DNA from: Streptomyces gardneri
Lineage (GTDB): Bacteria > Actinomycetota > Actinomycetes > Streptomycetales > Streptomycetaceae
Assembly (NCBI RefSeq): GCF_006539185.1
Contig: NZ_BJMN01000003.1
Coordinates: forward strand, 46,061-110,060
Direction of reading: 5' to 3'
Length of the DNA stretch: 64,000 nucleotides
The notes under the pieces were generated by a model. It was not told the origin of the DNA, searched no databases, and was given only the letters and a program-made list of their open reading frames with translations. Position numbers and translations under genes: made by a program. Positions 24,753-34,825 of this stretch are shown here, piece after piece; positions within the stretch are counted from its first letter, which is position 1; each line of letters starts with the position of its first letter.

Positions 24753-26723
24753 ATGAGATCTCACATGCCCGAGGGCGCCCTGGCGAGGGCCGTCGCCCGG
24801 GCCCTGACCGCCGCGCTGGCCACGGGCGCCCTGCTCGTCACCGCACTCCCCGGCACGGCGACCGCCCTCGCACCCGCCGCCGTGGCCGACGCCCCCGTCG
24901 CGCTGACCGGCGAGCAGCTGGCCGCCTCCTGGACCGGCCCGCTGAGCACGCGGGGCCGGTACATCGTCGACGCCGACGGCGACCGCTTCAAGCTGAAGGC
25001 GAGCAACTGGGCCGGCGCCCAGGGCACCTGGGAAGGCAGCGGCAGCGAGAGCGATGTCGCCAACCACCAGGCGGACCAGAAGTCGAACAACATCCCGCTC
25101 GGCCTGGATCGCACGCCGATCAGCCGGATCCTCGCCGACTTCCACGCGCTCGGTCTCAACACGATTCGGCTGCCGTACTCCGACGCGATGATCGACGACG
25201 ACACCCTCGTGCCGAACTACGCCGTCGCGGCCAACCCGCAGCTGGAGGACAAGACCCCGCTCCAGGTGTTCGACGCGGTCGTCGCCGCCCTCACCGCCGA
25301 CGGCTTCGCCGTCATCCTCAACAACCACACCACCACCTACCGCTGGTGCTGTGGCCTCGACGGCAACGAACGCTGGAACACCAGCCAGAGCACCGAGAAG
25401 TGGATCGACAACTGGCTGTTCCTGGTGGAGCGCTACGAGTCGAACAAGCGCGTCGTCGGCGCGGACCTGCGCAACGAGGTCCGCCGGGACACCTGGAACG
25501 ACCCCAACTGGGGCTGGGGCAACGAGCACGACCTGTACAACGCCTTCCAGCTGGCGGGCAACAGGATCCTCGAAGCCAACCCGGACATGCTCGTCATCAT
25601 GGAGGGCATCAACTGGCAGGGCATCCCGCAGGGCATGTTCCCCCACGGCCGGCCGACGCTGACGCCGGTCCGCAACCTGTCCAACACGCTGATCAACTCC
25701 GGCAAGCTGGTCTACGCGGCCCACTTCTACGGCTTCACCGGCCCCAACCACACCGGTTCGAGCGGTGGTTGGCAGAACGGTGAGACCAACGACCCGCGCT
25801 ACCGCGACCTCTCGCCCGAGGACCTCGTCCGGGTCGTCGACGACCAGGCCCTGTTCGTCACCGAGGAGGGCCAGCACTTCACCGCTCCCGTGTGGATCAG
25901 CGAGTTCGGCACCGGCGGACGCGGCCAGACGGACCAGAAGGAGATCGACTGGTTCGCCCGCTTCACCGACATCCTGGTGGAGAACGACACCGACTTCGCC
26001 CAGTGGCCGCTGGTCGGCTGGACCACCAACGGCAAGATCAACGACAACTGGGCGCTGATCTCCTACGACGACGCCGGCAACCGGCAGGCGATCAACGACC
26101 CCGGCGACTGGCGCGCCGCCCACTGGAACAAGCTGGTCAACGCCCCAGGCAAGACCGGCCGGGTCGCCGAGGTCGACCACTGGAACATGGTCGACCTCGA
26201 CTTCGCCGACCAGAACCTCTCCGCCACCATGCGCCGACAGGCGGACTGGAGCGTCGGCAACCGGAAGGGCAACTGCCCCGACAGCCAGCGGCTCGTCGCC
26301 CTCGCCCGGAGCAACAACCGCGGCCTGTGCACCGACGCGGGCGGCGAGCTCGCCAAGGCCGACACCATGTGGATCACCGTCATCGACGAGCGCCACGTCA
26401 AGAGCGGCGACTGGGCGAGCGGCTACAACAAGCTCGAATGCCCCAAGAACACGTACGCCGTCGGCTACAGCGTCAACGGCAACGCGATGGCCGCCCTGCT
26501 CTGCGCACCTTCCGCCACACCGCTGCCCACCACGAACCGGCTGCTCTGGTTCGACCGCGGAGACAACCGGCCCGCCACCGGCGGCTCCACCAGGAGCGAC
26601 TGGGCGCCCGGCGCCTACAAGGGCCAGTGCAGGGACGACGAGTACCTCGCCGGCGTCGCCTACACCTGGAAGTGGCAGCACGGTGGGGCCCCCGACGCAC
26701 TCCTCTGCCGCCCCCTGAGCTGA
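24753..26723 (+). CDS. secreted GH5-family glycoside hydrolase with a Cys-containing C-terminal domain
   Basis: 656 residues from ATG 24753, with GGAGGA 7 nt upstream. Sec signal peptide ending around residue 40 (ATALA). GH5 clan-A barrel about residues 45-470: LGLNTIRLPYSD (134-145), acid/base Glu242 in LRNEVR, HFYG near 324-327 and nucleophile Glu384 in WISEFGTGG. The last ~170 residues are not catalytic and contain scattered Cys (GNCPDSQRL, GLCTDAGG, LECPKN, LLCAPS, GQCRDD, LLCRPLS), suggesting a disulfide-linked repeat or carbohydrate-binding domain. It should cut beta-glucan or beta-mannan outside the cell. The alpha-galactosidase and alpha-mannosidase nearby make mannan-type substrates attractive but unproven. 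Confidence 0.88.
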   Translation: MRSHMPEGALARAVARALTAALATGALLVTALPGTATALAPAAVADAPVALTGEQLAASWTGPLSTRGRYIVDADGDRFKLKASNWAGAQGTWEGSGSESDVANHQADQKSNNIPLGLDRTPISRILADFHALGLNTIRLPYSDAMIDDDTLVPNYAVAANPQLEDKTPLQVFDAVVAALTADGFAVILNNHTTTYRWCCGLDGNERWNTSQSTEKWIDNWLFLVERYESNKRVVGADLRNEVRRDTWNDPNWGWGNEHDLYNAFQLAGNRILEANPDMLVIMEGINWQGIPQGMFPHGRPTLTPVRNLSNTLINSGKLVYAAHFYGFTGPNHTGSSGGWQNGETNDPRYRDLSPEDLVRVVDDQALFVTEEGQHFTAPVWISEFGTGGRGQTDQKEIDWFARFTDILVENDTDFAQWPLVGWTTNGKINDNWALISYDDAGNRQAINDPGDWRAAHWNKLVNAPGKTGRVAEVDHWNMVDLDFADQNLSATMRRQADWSVGNRKGNCPDSQRLVALARSNNRGLCTDAGGELAKADTMWITVIDERHVKSGDWASGYNKLECPKNTYAVGYSVNGNAMAALLCAPSATPLPTTNRLLWFDRGDNRPATGGSTRSDWAPGAYKGQCRDDEYLAGVAYTWKWQHGGAPDALLCRPLS

Positions 26724-26777
26724 CCGACAGCCTCAGGTACCGGCACCTCAGCACCGAAACTTAGGAGCACCACAGCC

Positions 26778-28535
26778 ATGCCTCGACTGGAGATCGCCGC
26801 AGACGGCTTCCGTCTCGACGACCGTCCGTTCCGCATCATCTCCGGCGGACTGCACTACTTCCGTGTCCACCCGGAGCAGTGGGCCGACCGGCTCCACAAG
26901 GCGCGGCTGCTGGGGCTCAACACGGTCGAGACCTACGTCCCGTGGAACCTGCACGCGCCCCGGCGCGGCGAGTTCCACGTGGACGGGGGCCTCGACCTGC
27001 CCCGCTTCCTCGACCTCGCCGCCGCCGAGGGACTGCACGTGCTGCTGCGCCCCGGCCCGTACATCTGCGCCGAATGGGAGGGCGGAGGCCTTCCCTCGTG
27101 GCTGCTCGCGGACGAGGACATCGAGATGCGCAGCCGCGACCCCCGCTACCTGAAGGCGGTGGACGACTACCTCGGCGCCCTCATGGCGACCGTGGGCCCC
27201 TACCTCGCGACCCGCGGCGGCCCCGTCATCGCCGTCCAGCTGGAGAACGAGTACGGAGCCTACGGAGACGACTCCGGATACCTCGCCGATCTGGCCGAAC
27301 TGCTGCACCGGCACGGCGTGGACGTCCCGCTCTTCACCTGTGACCAGCCCTCCGACCTGAAGCGCGGCGGCCTCGACGGAGTCCTGCGCACCGTCAACTT
27401 CGGCAGCCGCGTGGACGCCGGACTCGCCGCACTGCGCACCCAGCAGCCCGAAGGCCCGCTGATGTGCTCCGAGTTCTGGATCGGCTGGTTCGACCGCTGG
27501 GGCGGCACGCACGTCACCCGCAGCGCGGAGGACGCGGCGGCCGACCTCGACCGGCTGCTCGCGGCCGGCGCCTCGGTCAACCTCTACATGTTCCACGGCG
27601 GCACCAACTTCGGCTTCACCAACGGCGCCAACGACAAGGGGACCTACCGCCCCACCGTCACCTCCTACGACTACGACGCCCCGCTGGACGAGGCCGGCGA
27701 CCCCGGACCCAAGTACGCGGCGTTCCGCGAGGTCATCGCCCGGTACGCCCCCGTACCCGACGAACCGGTCCCCGCACCCGCACCCAAGCTCGCCGAGACC
27801 GTCGCCGAACTCACCACCTGCGCCGCCCTCCTGGACCAGATCGAGCTGCTCGGCGGCCCCGCGGTGCACGCCGACCACCCGGTCACCATGGAACGGCTCG
27901 GCCAGCCCTTCGGATTCGTCCTGTACGAGACGACCCTCCCGGACGCCGGCCGCACCGTGCTCCGCGTCGACGAGGTGCGCGACCGGGCCCAGGTCTTCGT
28001 CGACGGGCAGCCCGTCGGCGTCCTGGAGCGGGAGAACCACGAGCACGCGCTCACCTTCCTCGCCCCCCGGCGGGGCGCCCGCCTGGCCGTCCTCGTGGAG
28101 AACCAGGGCCGGGTGAACTACGGGCGAGCGATGCACGACCGCAAGGGACTGCTCGGTGCCGTCACCGCCAACGGCCTGACTCTCGTGGACTGGCACAGCC
28201 GTCCGCTGCCGATGGACGACCCGAGCGCGCCGTCCTACACGGCCCTGGAAACGTCCGCGCCCCCGGTCGGACCGGCCTTCCACCGCGGCCACGTGGACAT
28301 CGACCGCCCCGCCGACGGCTTCATCGCCCTGGACGGCTGGACCAAGGGCCTGGTGTGGATCAACGGCTTCGCGCTCGGCCGCTACTGGTCACGGGGCCCG
28401 CAGACCACCCTCTACGTGCCCGCTCCGGTCCTGCACGCGGGACGCAACGAGATCACCGTCCTCGAACTCCACGGCTCCACCACCCGGACGGTGGAGCTAC
28501 GCGGCACGCCCGACCTGGGAATCGTCGAGGACTGA
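26778..28535 (+). CDS. GH35 beta-galactosidase
   Basis: 585 residues, ATG with AGGAG upstream. GH35 signatures: ISGGLHYFRVHPEQWADRLHKARLLGLNTVETYVPWNLHAP at the start of the barrel, RPGPYICAEWEGGGLPSWLL, acid/base Glu158 in VQLENEYGAYG, nucleophile Glu232 in SEFWIGWFDRWGG, YMFHGGTNFGF, then beta-sandwich domains ending WINGFALGRYWSRGPQTTLYVPAPVLHAGRNEI. There is no signal peptide, so it acts on imported beta-galactosides. Confidence 0.95.
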   Translation: MPRLEIAADGFRLDDRPFRIISGGLHYFRVHPEQWADRLHKARLLGLNTVETYVPWNLHAPRRGEFHVDGGLDLPRFLDLAAAEGLHVLLRPGPYICAEWEGGGLPSWLLADEDIEMRSRDPRYLKAVDDYLGALMATVGPYLATRGGPVIAVQLENEYGAYGDDSGYLADLAELLHRHGVDVPLFTCDQPSDLKRGGLDGVLRTVNFGSRVDAGLAALRTQQPEGPLMCSEFWIGWFDRWGGTHVTRSAEDAAADLDRLLAAGASVNLYMFHGGTNFGFTNGANDKGTYRPTVTSYDYDAPLDEAGDPGPKYAAFREVIARYAPVPDEPVPAPAPKLAETVAELTTCAALLDQIELLGGPAVHADHPVTMERLGQPFGFVLYETTLPDAGRTVLRVDEVRDRAQVFVDGQPVGVLERENHEHALTFLAPRRGARLAVLVENQGRVNYGRAMHDRKGLLGAVTANGLTLVDWHSRPLPMDDPSAPSYTALETSAPPVGPAFHRGHVDIDRPADGFIALDGWTKGLVWINGFALGRYWSRGPQTTLYVPAPVLHAGRNEITVLELHGSTTRTVELRGTPDLGIVED

Positions 28536-28582
28536 GGGCGCGGACCGCCCGTCCTCCACCCTTCCCGAGGAGATCCACCGCT

Positions 28583-29857
28583 GTGGACCAGAACCCCGCC
28601 CCCGCGCCCCCCGGCCGTCCCCTGCGGCTGATCCTCGCCGGCGCCGGGCTGCGCGGCAGGACGTACGCCGACCACGCCGCGGACACCGGCCGGGCCGAGA
28701 TCGTCGCCATCGCCGAACCCGACCCCGAGCGGGCCACCGCCGCCGGGATCCGGCACCCGAACGCCGAACGGTACGGCGACTGGCGCGAGCTGGCCGACAG
28801 GCCCCTCGAAGCCGACGCGGTCATCATCGCCACCCAGGACGCCGACCACGTCGAGCCCGCGATCCGATTCGCGGAACTCGGCTACCACGTTCTGCTGGAG
28901 AAGCCGATGGCCACCGGCGAGGACGACGTGCGCCGGATCGTTGCCGCCGTCGCCGGCGCGGGGGTCATGCTCGCGGTCTGCCACGTGCTGCGCTACACCC
29001 CCTACACCCAGGGGGTGAAGGCGATCGTCGACTCCGGGCGACTCGGCGACATCGTCAGCGTCGAGCACCTGGAGCCGGTCGGCTGGTGGCACCAGGCCCA
29101 CTCCTTCGTACGCGGCAACTGGCGGCGCGAGGACCTGGCCTCCCCGATGATCCTCGCCAAGTCCTCGCACGACCTGGACTGGCTCTCGTACATCGTCGGC
29201 TCGCGGGTCACCAAGGTCTCCTCGTTCGGCTCGCTCAGTCACTTCCGCCCGGAGAACCGTCCCGCCGGCGCGGCGGACAACTGCCTGGACTGCTCCGTCG
29301 AGTCCACCTGTCCCTACTCCGCGCCGCGCCTGTACCTGGGGTGCCTGGGCGATCCGCGCCGGGAGCGGTGGCCGCTCGACGCGGTGACCCGGTCCCGGAC
29401 GCCCGAAGGCGTGGTCCGGGCCTTGCGGGAGGGCCCGTACGGACGGTGCGTGTACGCCTGCGACAACGACGTCGTCGACCACCAGGTCGTCAACCTCGAG
29501 TACGCGGGCGGCGCGACCGCGTCGTTCACCATGACGGCCTTCACGCCGTTCACCCACCGCAAGACCCGGATCTTCGGCACCCGAGGCTTCTTGGACGGTG
29601 ACGGCGAGCGCGTGACCGTCACCGACTTCGTCACCGGCGAGGAGGAGACCTTCGAGCCGGGCCTCGGCGGTCCCGACGCCGGCAGCGGCCACGGCGGCGG
29701 CGACGAACGCCTCGTCGACGCCTTCCTCGAAGCCCTCGCCACCGGTGACGCGGCCCACATCCTCTCCGACCCCGCCACCAGCCTGGAGAGCCACCTGGTG
29801 GCCTGGGCGGCCGAACGCTCGCGACACCGGGGAACGGTCGAGCACCTCCCCCTCTGA
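28583..29857 (+). CDS. Gfo/Idh/MocA-family oxidoreductase with a Cys cluster
   Basis: 424 residues from GTG 28583, with GAGGAG 10 nt upstream. N-terminal Rossmann fold LRLILAGAGLRGRTYADH, DAVIIATQDADHVEPAIRFAELGYHVLLEKPMA (the EKP motif that binds nicotinamide), then an oligomerising alpha/beta domain with KSSHDLDWLSYIVG. Between about residues 230 and 300 are six Cys (CLDCSVESTCPYS, YLGCLGD, GRCVYACDND), a pattern seen in a subset of this family and possibly a structural metal site. It probably oxidises or epimerises a sugar in the GH operon. Confidence 0.88.
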   Translation: MDQNPAPAPPGRPLRLILAGAGLRGRTYADHAADTGRAEIVAIAEPDPERATAAGIRHPNAERYGDWRELADRPLEADAVIIATQDADHVEPAIRFAELGYHVLLEKPMATGEDDVRRIVAAVAGAGVMLAVCHVLRYTPYTQGVKAIVDSGRLGDIVSVEHLEPVGWWHQAHSFVRGNWRREDLASPMILAKSSHDLDWLSYIVGSRVTKVSSFGSLSHFRPENRPAGAADNCLDCSVESTCPYSAPRLYLGCLGDPRRERWPLDAVTRSRTPEGVVRALREGPYGRCVYACDNDVVDHQVVNLEYAGGATASFTMTAFTPFTHRKTRIFGTRGFLDGDGERVTVTDFVTGEEETFEPGLGGPDAGSGHGGGDERLVDAFLEALATGDAAHILSDPATSLESHLVAWAAERSRHRGTVEHLPL

Positions 29858-29917
29858 CACCCCACTCAGGACGCCCGGGGAGCACCGGGCCCTCACAATC
29901 TGCGAGAGAGACAGTCG

Positions 29918-31564
29918 ATGTCCCCTGATTTCTCCGCACCGGCATGGTGGCGGGACGCCGTCATCTACCAGGTGTACCCGCGCAGCTTCGCCGACGGCAA
30001 CGGCGACGGCATGGGCGACCTCCCCGGCATCCGCGACCGGCTGCCGTACCTGAAGGAACTCGGCGTCGACGCCCTGTGGCTGAACCCCTTCTACGCCTCC
30101 CCCCAGGCGGACGCGGGCTACGACGTCGCCGACCACCGGGCCGTCGAGCCCGTGCTCGGCACCCTCGCGGACGCCGAGGGCCTGATCCTGGACGCCCACG
30201 AACTCGGGATGCGGGTGATCGTGGACCTCGTGCCCAACCACTCCTCCGACCGGCACGAGTGGTTCCGGCGCGCGACGGAGGAGGGACCGGGCTCGCCGTA
30301 CCGCGACCGCTACCACTTCCGCCCCGGACAGGGCGAGAAGGGGGAGCTGCCGCCCAACGACTGGACCTCCGTCTTCGGCGGCCCCGCCTGGACCCGCACG
30401 GAGAACCCGGACGGCACTCCCGGCGACTGGTACCTGCATCTCTTCGCCCCCGAGCAGCCCGACTTCGACTGGGACCACCCGGCCGTACGGGAGGACTTCC
30501 ACTCGATCCTGCGGTTCTGGCTCGACCGGGGAGTCGACGGTTTCCGGGTCGACGTCGCCCAGGGTCTCGTCAAGGCCGAGGGACTGCCCGACGTCGGCCG
30601 CACCGACCAGCGCAGGATGCTCGGCACCGAGGCCACACCGTACTGGGACCAGGACGGCGTCCACGAGATATACCGCTCGTGGCGCCGGATCCTCGACTCG
30701 TACCCGGGGGAGCGGATGTCGGTCGCCGAGGCGTGGGTGCCGACGCCGGAACGTACCGCCCTGTACGTCCGTCCCGACGAGCTGCACCAGGCGTTCGACT
30801 TCGACCTCATGGGTGTCTCCTGGGACGCCGAGGAGATCCGGCAGGCCGTCGACACCTCACTGGAGGCCGGACGGACGGTGGGCTCGTCGGCGACCTGGGT
30901 GCTGTCCAACCACGACACCTGCCGGCACGCCACCCGGTTCGCCGGTCCGCAGGCCGGGGGAGAGCGCCGGCGGGCGGGCGACCGCGAGCTCGGCCTGCGC
31001 CGGGCCCGCGCCGCCACGCTCCTCATGCTCGCGCTGCCCGGCTCCGCGTACCTCTACCAGGGCGAGGAACTGGGCCTCCCCGAGGTCGTCGACCTGCCGG
31101 ACGAGGCGCGCCAGGATCCCGCCTTCGCCCGCCGGGGGGACATGGAGGGATTCCGCGACGGCTGCCGAGTGCCCCTTCCATGGACCGTCGACGGCCCCTC
31201 GTACGGCTTCGGGACGGGCGGCAGCTGGCTCCCGCAGCCCGAGGACTGGGGAACGCTCAGTGTCGAGGCCCAGACCGGCGACCCGGACTCGACGCTGGAG
31301 CTGTACCGTGCGGCGCTCGCCCTGCGCCGGAGGCATCCGGGACTCGGCGCCGGAGACACCGTCGAGTGGGACGACGCTCCCCAAGGCGTCCTCGCCTTCC
31401 GGCGGCCGGGCTTCGTCTGTACGAGCAACACGGCGGACCGGGCGCTGATCATCCCCTCGCCCGGGCGCCCGCTCCTCGCCAGCTCCCCGATCGAGACCGT
31501 CGAAGGCCCGCCCGGCGCGGCTTTCGCCCTGCCCGCGCACACCACCGTGTGGTGGACGACCTGA
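29918..31564 (+). CDS. GH13 alpha-glucosidase-type enzyme
   Basis: 548 residues, ATG with GAGAGAGA upstream. GH13 regions: AWWRDAVIYQVYPRSFADGNGDGMGDLPGI (oligo-1,6-glucosidase/alpha-glucosidase type), VIVDLVPNHSSD, nucleophile Asp212 in GFRVDVAQGL, acid/base Glu271 in SVAEAWV and stabilising Asp333 in LSNHDTCRHATRFA. No signal peptide. It is cytoplasmic and likely hydrolyses short alpha-glucosides. Confidence 0.92.
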   Translation: MSPDFSAPAWWRDAVIYQVYPRSFADGNGDGMGDLPGIRDRLPYLKELGVDALWLNPFYASPQADAGYDVADHRAVEPVLGTLADAEGLILDAHELGMRVIVDLVPNHSSDRHEWFRRATEEGPGSPYRDRYHFRPGQGEKGELPPNDWTSVFGGPAWTRTENPDGTPGDWYLHLFAPEQPDFDWDHPAVREDFHSILRFWLDRGVDGFRVDVAQGLVKAEGLPDVGRTDQRRMLGTEATPYWDQDGVHEIYRSWRRILDSYPGERMSVAEAWVPTPERTALYVRPDELHQAFDFDLMGVSWDAEEIRQAVDTSLEAGRTVGSSATWVLSNHDTCRHATRFAGPQAGGERRRAGDRELGLRRARAATLLMLALPGSAYLYQGEELGLPEVVDLPDEARQDPAFARRGDMEGFRDGCRVPLPWTVDGPSYGFGTGGSWLPQPEDWGTLSVEAQTGDPDSTLELYRAALALRRRHPGLGAGDTVEWDDAPQGVLAFRRPGFVCTSNTADRALIIPSPGRPLLASSPIETVEGPPGAAFALPAHTTVWWTT

Positions 31565-31613
31565 CGTACCGAGGCCCCGTCGGCCCTTCGCACGTACGAC
31601 AACGGAGACATCG

Positions 31614-34600
31614 ATGCACAGCAAGCAACGCCTCACCGAGCAGCGGCTCGCCCGCGTCCTCGACCAGCGCATCAGGCCGGCCGTCCACGCCCTCACGGCC
31701 CCGCTCGACATCGCGATCTGGGACGTCCCCGGCGAACCCGTACCCGTCGCCGAAGGGCTGGCCGCACCGTACGAGCCGGTGACGCTCGGCCACCGCTGGG
31801 GGCCCGCGTGGACCACGAGCTGGTTCCGGATCAGCGGCAGAGTGCCGGAGGAGTGGGCGGGCCGCCGCGTCGAGGCCGTCGTCGACATCGGCTTCAACTT
31901 CACCGGCGCGGGCTTCTCCAGCGAGGGCCTGGTCTACCGCGCCGACGGCACCGTCGTGAAGGCCCTCAACCCGCGCAACGCCTATATTCCGGTCGCCGAT
32001 CCGGCGGTCGGCGGCGAGGAGTTCACGTACTACGTCGAGGCCGCCGCCAACCCGAACCTGAACGACGACCACCTGCCCAGCCACACCGGCGACCGGCCCG
32101 CCTGGCTGACCGGCGGCGGGAGCGACCACGGCGGCCCTGTCGCCGGCGACGTCGGCAACCCGTACATCGGCCGCCCGCACGTGGATGCCCCGATCTATCA
32201 GCTGCTCCGCCTCGATCTCGCGGTCTTCGACACCGAGGTGTGGGAACTGGCCCAGGACCTGGACGTCCTCGGCGAGCTCATGCGCGAGCTCCCCGAGTCC
32301 GAACCGCGCCGCTGGCAACTCCTGCAGACCATCGAGCGGGCGCTGGACGGCATCGACCTGCAGGACGTGTCCGGCAGCGCCACCGCCGCCCGCGAGGTGC
32401 TCCGACCCGCGCTCGCGGCTCCCGCCGCCCCCAGCGCCCACCGCATGTCCGCCGTCGGACACGCCCACATCGACACCGCCTGGCTCTGGCCGCTGCGCGA
32501 GACGGTACGCAAGGTCGCCAGGACGCTGTCCAACGTCACCCACCTCATGGACGACCACCCCGACTTCCGCTTCGCGATGTCCCAGGCCCAGCAGCTGGCC
32601 TGGCTCAAGGAGCACCGCCCCGAGGTCTACGGCCGCGTCCAGGAGAAGGCGAAGACCGGACAGTTCCTCCCCGTCGGCAGCCTCTGGGTGGAACCCGACA
32701 CCAACATCATCGGCGGCGAGTCCCTCGCCCGGCAGCTGATCCACGGCAAGCGCTTCTACCTCGACGAGTTCGGCGTCGAGACGGAAGAGATGTGGCTGCC
32801 CGACACCTTCGGCTACAACGCGGCCATGCCGCAGCTGATGAAGCTCGCCGGCGTGCGCTGGTTCCTCACCCAGAAGATCTCCTGGAACACCACCAACAAG
32901 TTCCCGCACCACACCTTCTGGTGGGAGGGCATCGACGGCACCCGCATCTTCAGCCACTTCCCGCCCGTCGACACCTACAACGCCGAGATCACCGGCGCCG
33001 AACTCGCCCACGCCGTAAGGAACTTCCAGGACAAGGAGGCGGCCAACACCTCGCTCCTCCCGTTCGGTTACGGAGACGGCGGCGGCGGCCCCACCCGCGA
33101 GATGCTGGCCCGCGCGGCCCGGGTCGAGGACCTGGAGGGCTCGCCGAGAGTCGCCATCGAGAGCCCGGCCGACTTCTTCGAGCGGGCACACGCGGAGTAC
33201 CCCGACGCCCCGGTCTGGCTCGGCGAGCTCTACCTGGAGTTCCACCGCGGCACGCTCACCAGCCAGCTGCGCACCAAGCAGGGCAACCGACGCGGCGAAC
33301 ACCTTCTCAGGGAGGCCGAGCTGTGGTCGGCGACCGCGGCCGTCCGCACCGGACTCGCCTACCCTCACGAGGCTCTCGACCGGCTCTGGAAGACGGTCCT
33401 GCTGCACCAGTTCCACGACATCCTGCCCGGCTCCTCCATCGGCTGGGTGCACCGCGAGGCCGAGGCGACCTACGCCGCGGTGACCGCCGAGCTGGAGGCG
33501 ATCACCGCCGCGGCACAGCACGCGCTGGCGGGGGAGGGCGAGGAGCGGGTCGTCTTCAACGCCTCCCCGTACACCCGAGACGGCGTCCCCGCCCTGGGCG
33601 CGGCGCCCCGCACGGACTCACCGGCCCGCCCGGTCGCGCCCGCGCCGGCCGAGGGCGGCCATGTCCTCGACAACGGGCTCGTCCGCGTCCGCCTCGACGA
33701 CCGGGGCCTGGTGACCTCGGCGTACGACATCACGGCGGCCCGCGAGGCCCTGGCCCCCGGCACGACGGCGAACCTCCTCCAGCTCCACCAGGACTTCCCC
33801 AACGAGTACGACGCCTGGGACATCGACGCCTTCTACCGCAACACCGTGCACGACCTCACCGAAGCCGATTCGGTGACGGCGGAGGCGGACGGTGTGCGGA
33901 TCGTGCGGACCGTCGGCGACTCCCGCATCGAGCAGTTCCTCTCCCTCGGGGAGGGATCCCGGCGCCTGGACATCGACACCGTGATCGACTGGAACGAGAG
34001 GGAGAAGCTCCTCAAGGCCGCCTTCCCGCTCGACGTGCGGGCCGACCACTCCAGCGCGGAGATCCCCTTCGGGCACGTCCAGCGTCCCACCCACACCAAC
34101 ACCAGCTGGGACGCGGCCAAGTTCGAGTTCTGCGCCCACCGCTTCCTCCACGTCGGCGAACGGGGCTGGGGCGCGGCCGTGGTCAACGACTCGACGTACG
34201 GGCACGAGGTGACGCGTGATGTCCGCTCCGAGGGCGGCACCACCACGACGGTCCGACTCTCGCTGCTCCGTGCCCCGCGTTACCCCGACCCGGACTCCGA
34301 CCGGGGCCGGCACCACCTGCGATACGGGTTCGTGATCGGCGCCGACATCGCGGACGCGGTGCGCGAGGGATACGGCTTCAACGTGCCCGGGCGCTCCGTG
34401 CCCGGTTCTTCGGCGGAGGTCGTCCCCCTGGTGGCCACGGACGACGACGCCGTCGTCATCGACACGGTCAAGCTCGCCGACGACCGCTCCGGTGACGTCG
34501 TCGTGCGCCTCTACGAGGCACACGGCGGACGAGCCACGGCCCTGCTGAACACGGGCTTCCCGCTGGAGTCGGCCACCGTGACCGACCTCCTGGAACGCCC

Positions 34601-34739
34601 GCTCGCCCCCGGCGAGGACTCCGGTGCCGCCCGACAGACCGCCGCCGGACAGCTGTCCCTGACCCTGCGCCCGTTCCAGATCATCACCCTCCGGCTGAGG
34701 TCCACCTCCACGGCACAGCCGCACCGGCTGCCGGGGTGA
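31614..34739 (+). CDS. GH38 alpha-mannosidase
   Basis: 1041 residues, ATG with GGAGACA upstream. N-terminal jelly-roll region (about 1-270), then the GH38 domain: GHAHIDTAWLWPLRETVRK (about 280-298, zinc-binding His/Asp), WVEPDTNIIGGESLARQL, nucleophile Asp near residue 396 in WLPDTFGYNAAMPQ, and QKISWNTTNKFPHHTFWWEGIDGTRIFSHFPP. A middle and long C-terminal beta domain follow, as in bacterial cytoplasmic enzymes. It removes alpha-linked mannose from imported glycans. Last gene of the GH operon, followed by a bidirectional terminator. Confidence 0.95.
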   Translation: MHSKQRLTEQRLARVLDQRIRPAVHALTAPLDIAIWDVPGEPVPVAEGLAAPYEPVTLGHRWGPAWTTSWFRISGRVPEEWAGRRVEAVVDIGFNFTGAGFSSEGLVYRADGTVVKALNPRNAYIPVADPAVGGEEFTYYVEAAANPNLNDDHLPSHTGDRPAWLTGGGSDHGGPVAGDVGNPYIGRPHVDAPIYQLLRLDLAVFDTEVWELAQDLDVLGELMRELPESEPRRWQLLQTIERALDGIDLQDVSGSATAAREVLRPALAAPAAPSAHRMSAVGHAHIDTAWLWPLRETVRKVARTLSNVTHLMDDHPDFRFAMSQAQQLAWLKEHRPEVYGRVQEKAKTGQFLPVGSLWVEPDTNIIGGESLARQLIHGKRFYLDEFGVETEEMWLPDTFGYNAAMPQLMKLAGVRWFLTQKISWNTTNKFPHHTFWWEGIDGTRIFSHFPPVDTYNAEITGAELAHAVRNFQDKEAANTSLLPFGYGDGGGGPTREMLARAARVEDLEGSPRVAIESPADFFERAHAEYPDAPVWLGELYLEFHRGTLTSQLRTKQGNRRGEHLLREAELWSATAAVRTGLAYPHEALDRLWKTVLLHQFHDILPGSSIGWVHREAEATYAAVTAELEAITAAAQHALAGEGEERVVFNASPYTRDGVPALGAAPRTDSPARPVAPAPAEGGHVLDNGLVRVRLDDRGLVTSAYDITAAREALAPGTTANLLQLHQDFPNEYDAWDIDAFYRNTVHDLTEADSVTAEADGVRIVRTVGDSRIEQFLSLGEGSRRLDIDTVIDWNEREKLLKAAFPLDVRADHSSAEIPFGHVQRPTHTNTSWDAAKFEFCAHRFLHVGERGWGAAVVNDSTYGHEVTRDVRSEGGTTTTVRLSLLRAPRYPDPDSDRGRHHLRYGFVIGADIADAVREGYGFNVPGRSVPGSSAEVVPLVATDDDAVVIDTVKLADDRSGDVVVRLYEAHGGRATALLNTGFPLESATVTDLLERPLAPGEDSGAARQTAAGQLSLTLRPFQIITLRLRSTSTAQPHRLPG

Positions 34740-34746
34740 CGGACGT

Positions 34747-34788
34747 CGGGCCCGGTTCCTCGCGGTCTCTCGCGGGGAACCGGGCCCG
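34747..34788. terminator. bidirectional hairpin between the GH38 and pst genes
   Basis: 13-bp arms CGGGCCCGGTTCC (34747-34759) and its complement (34776-34788). It lies between convergent genes and can serve both. Confidence 0.8.
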
Positions 34789-34825
34789 GGGCACAGCGTG
34801 CACGAAGTGCGGAGTGGGTGAGCGC

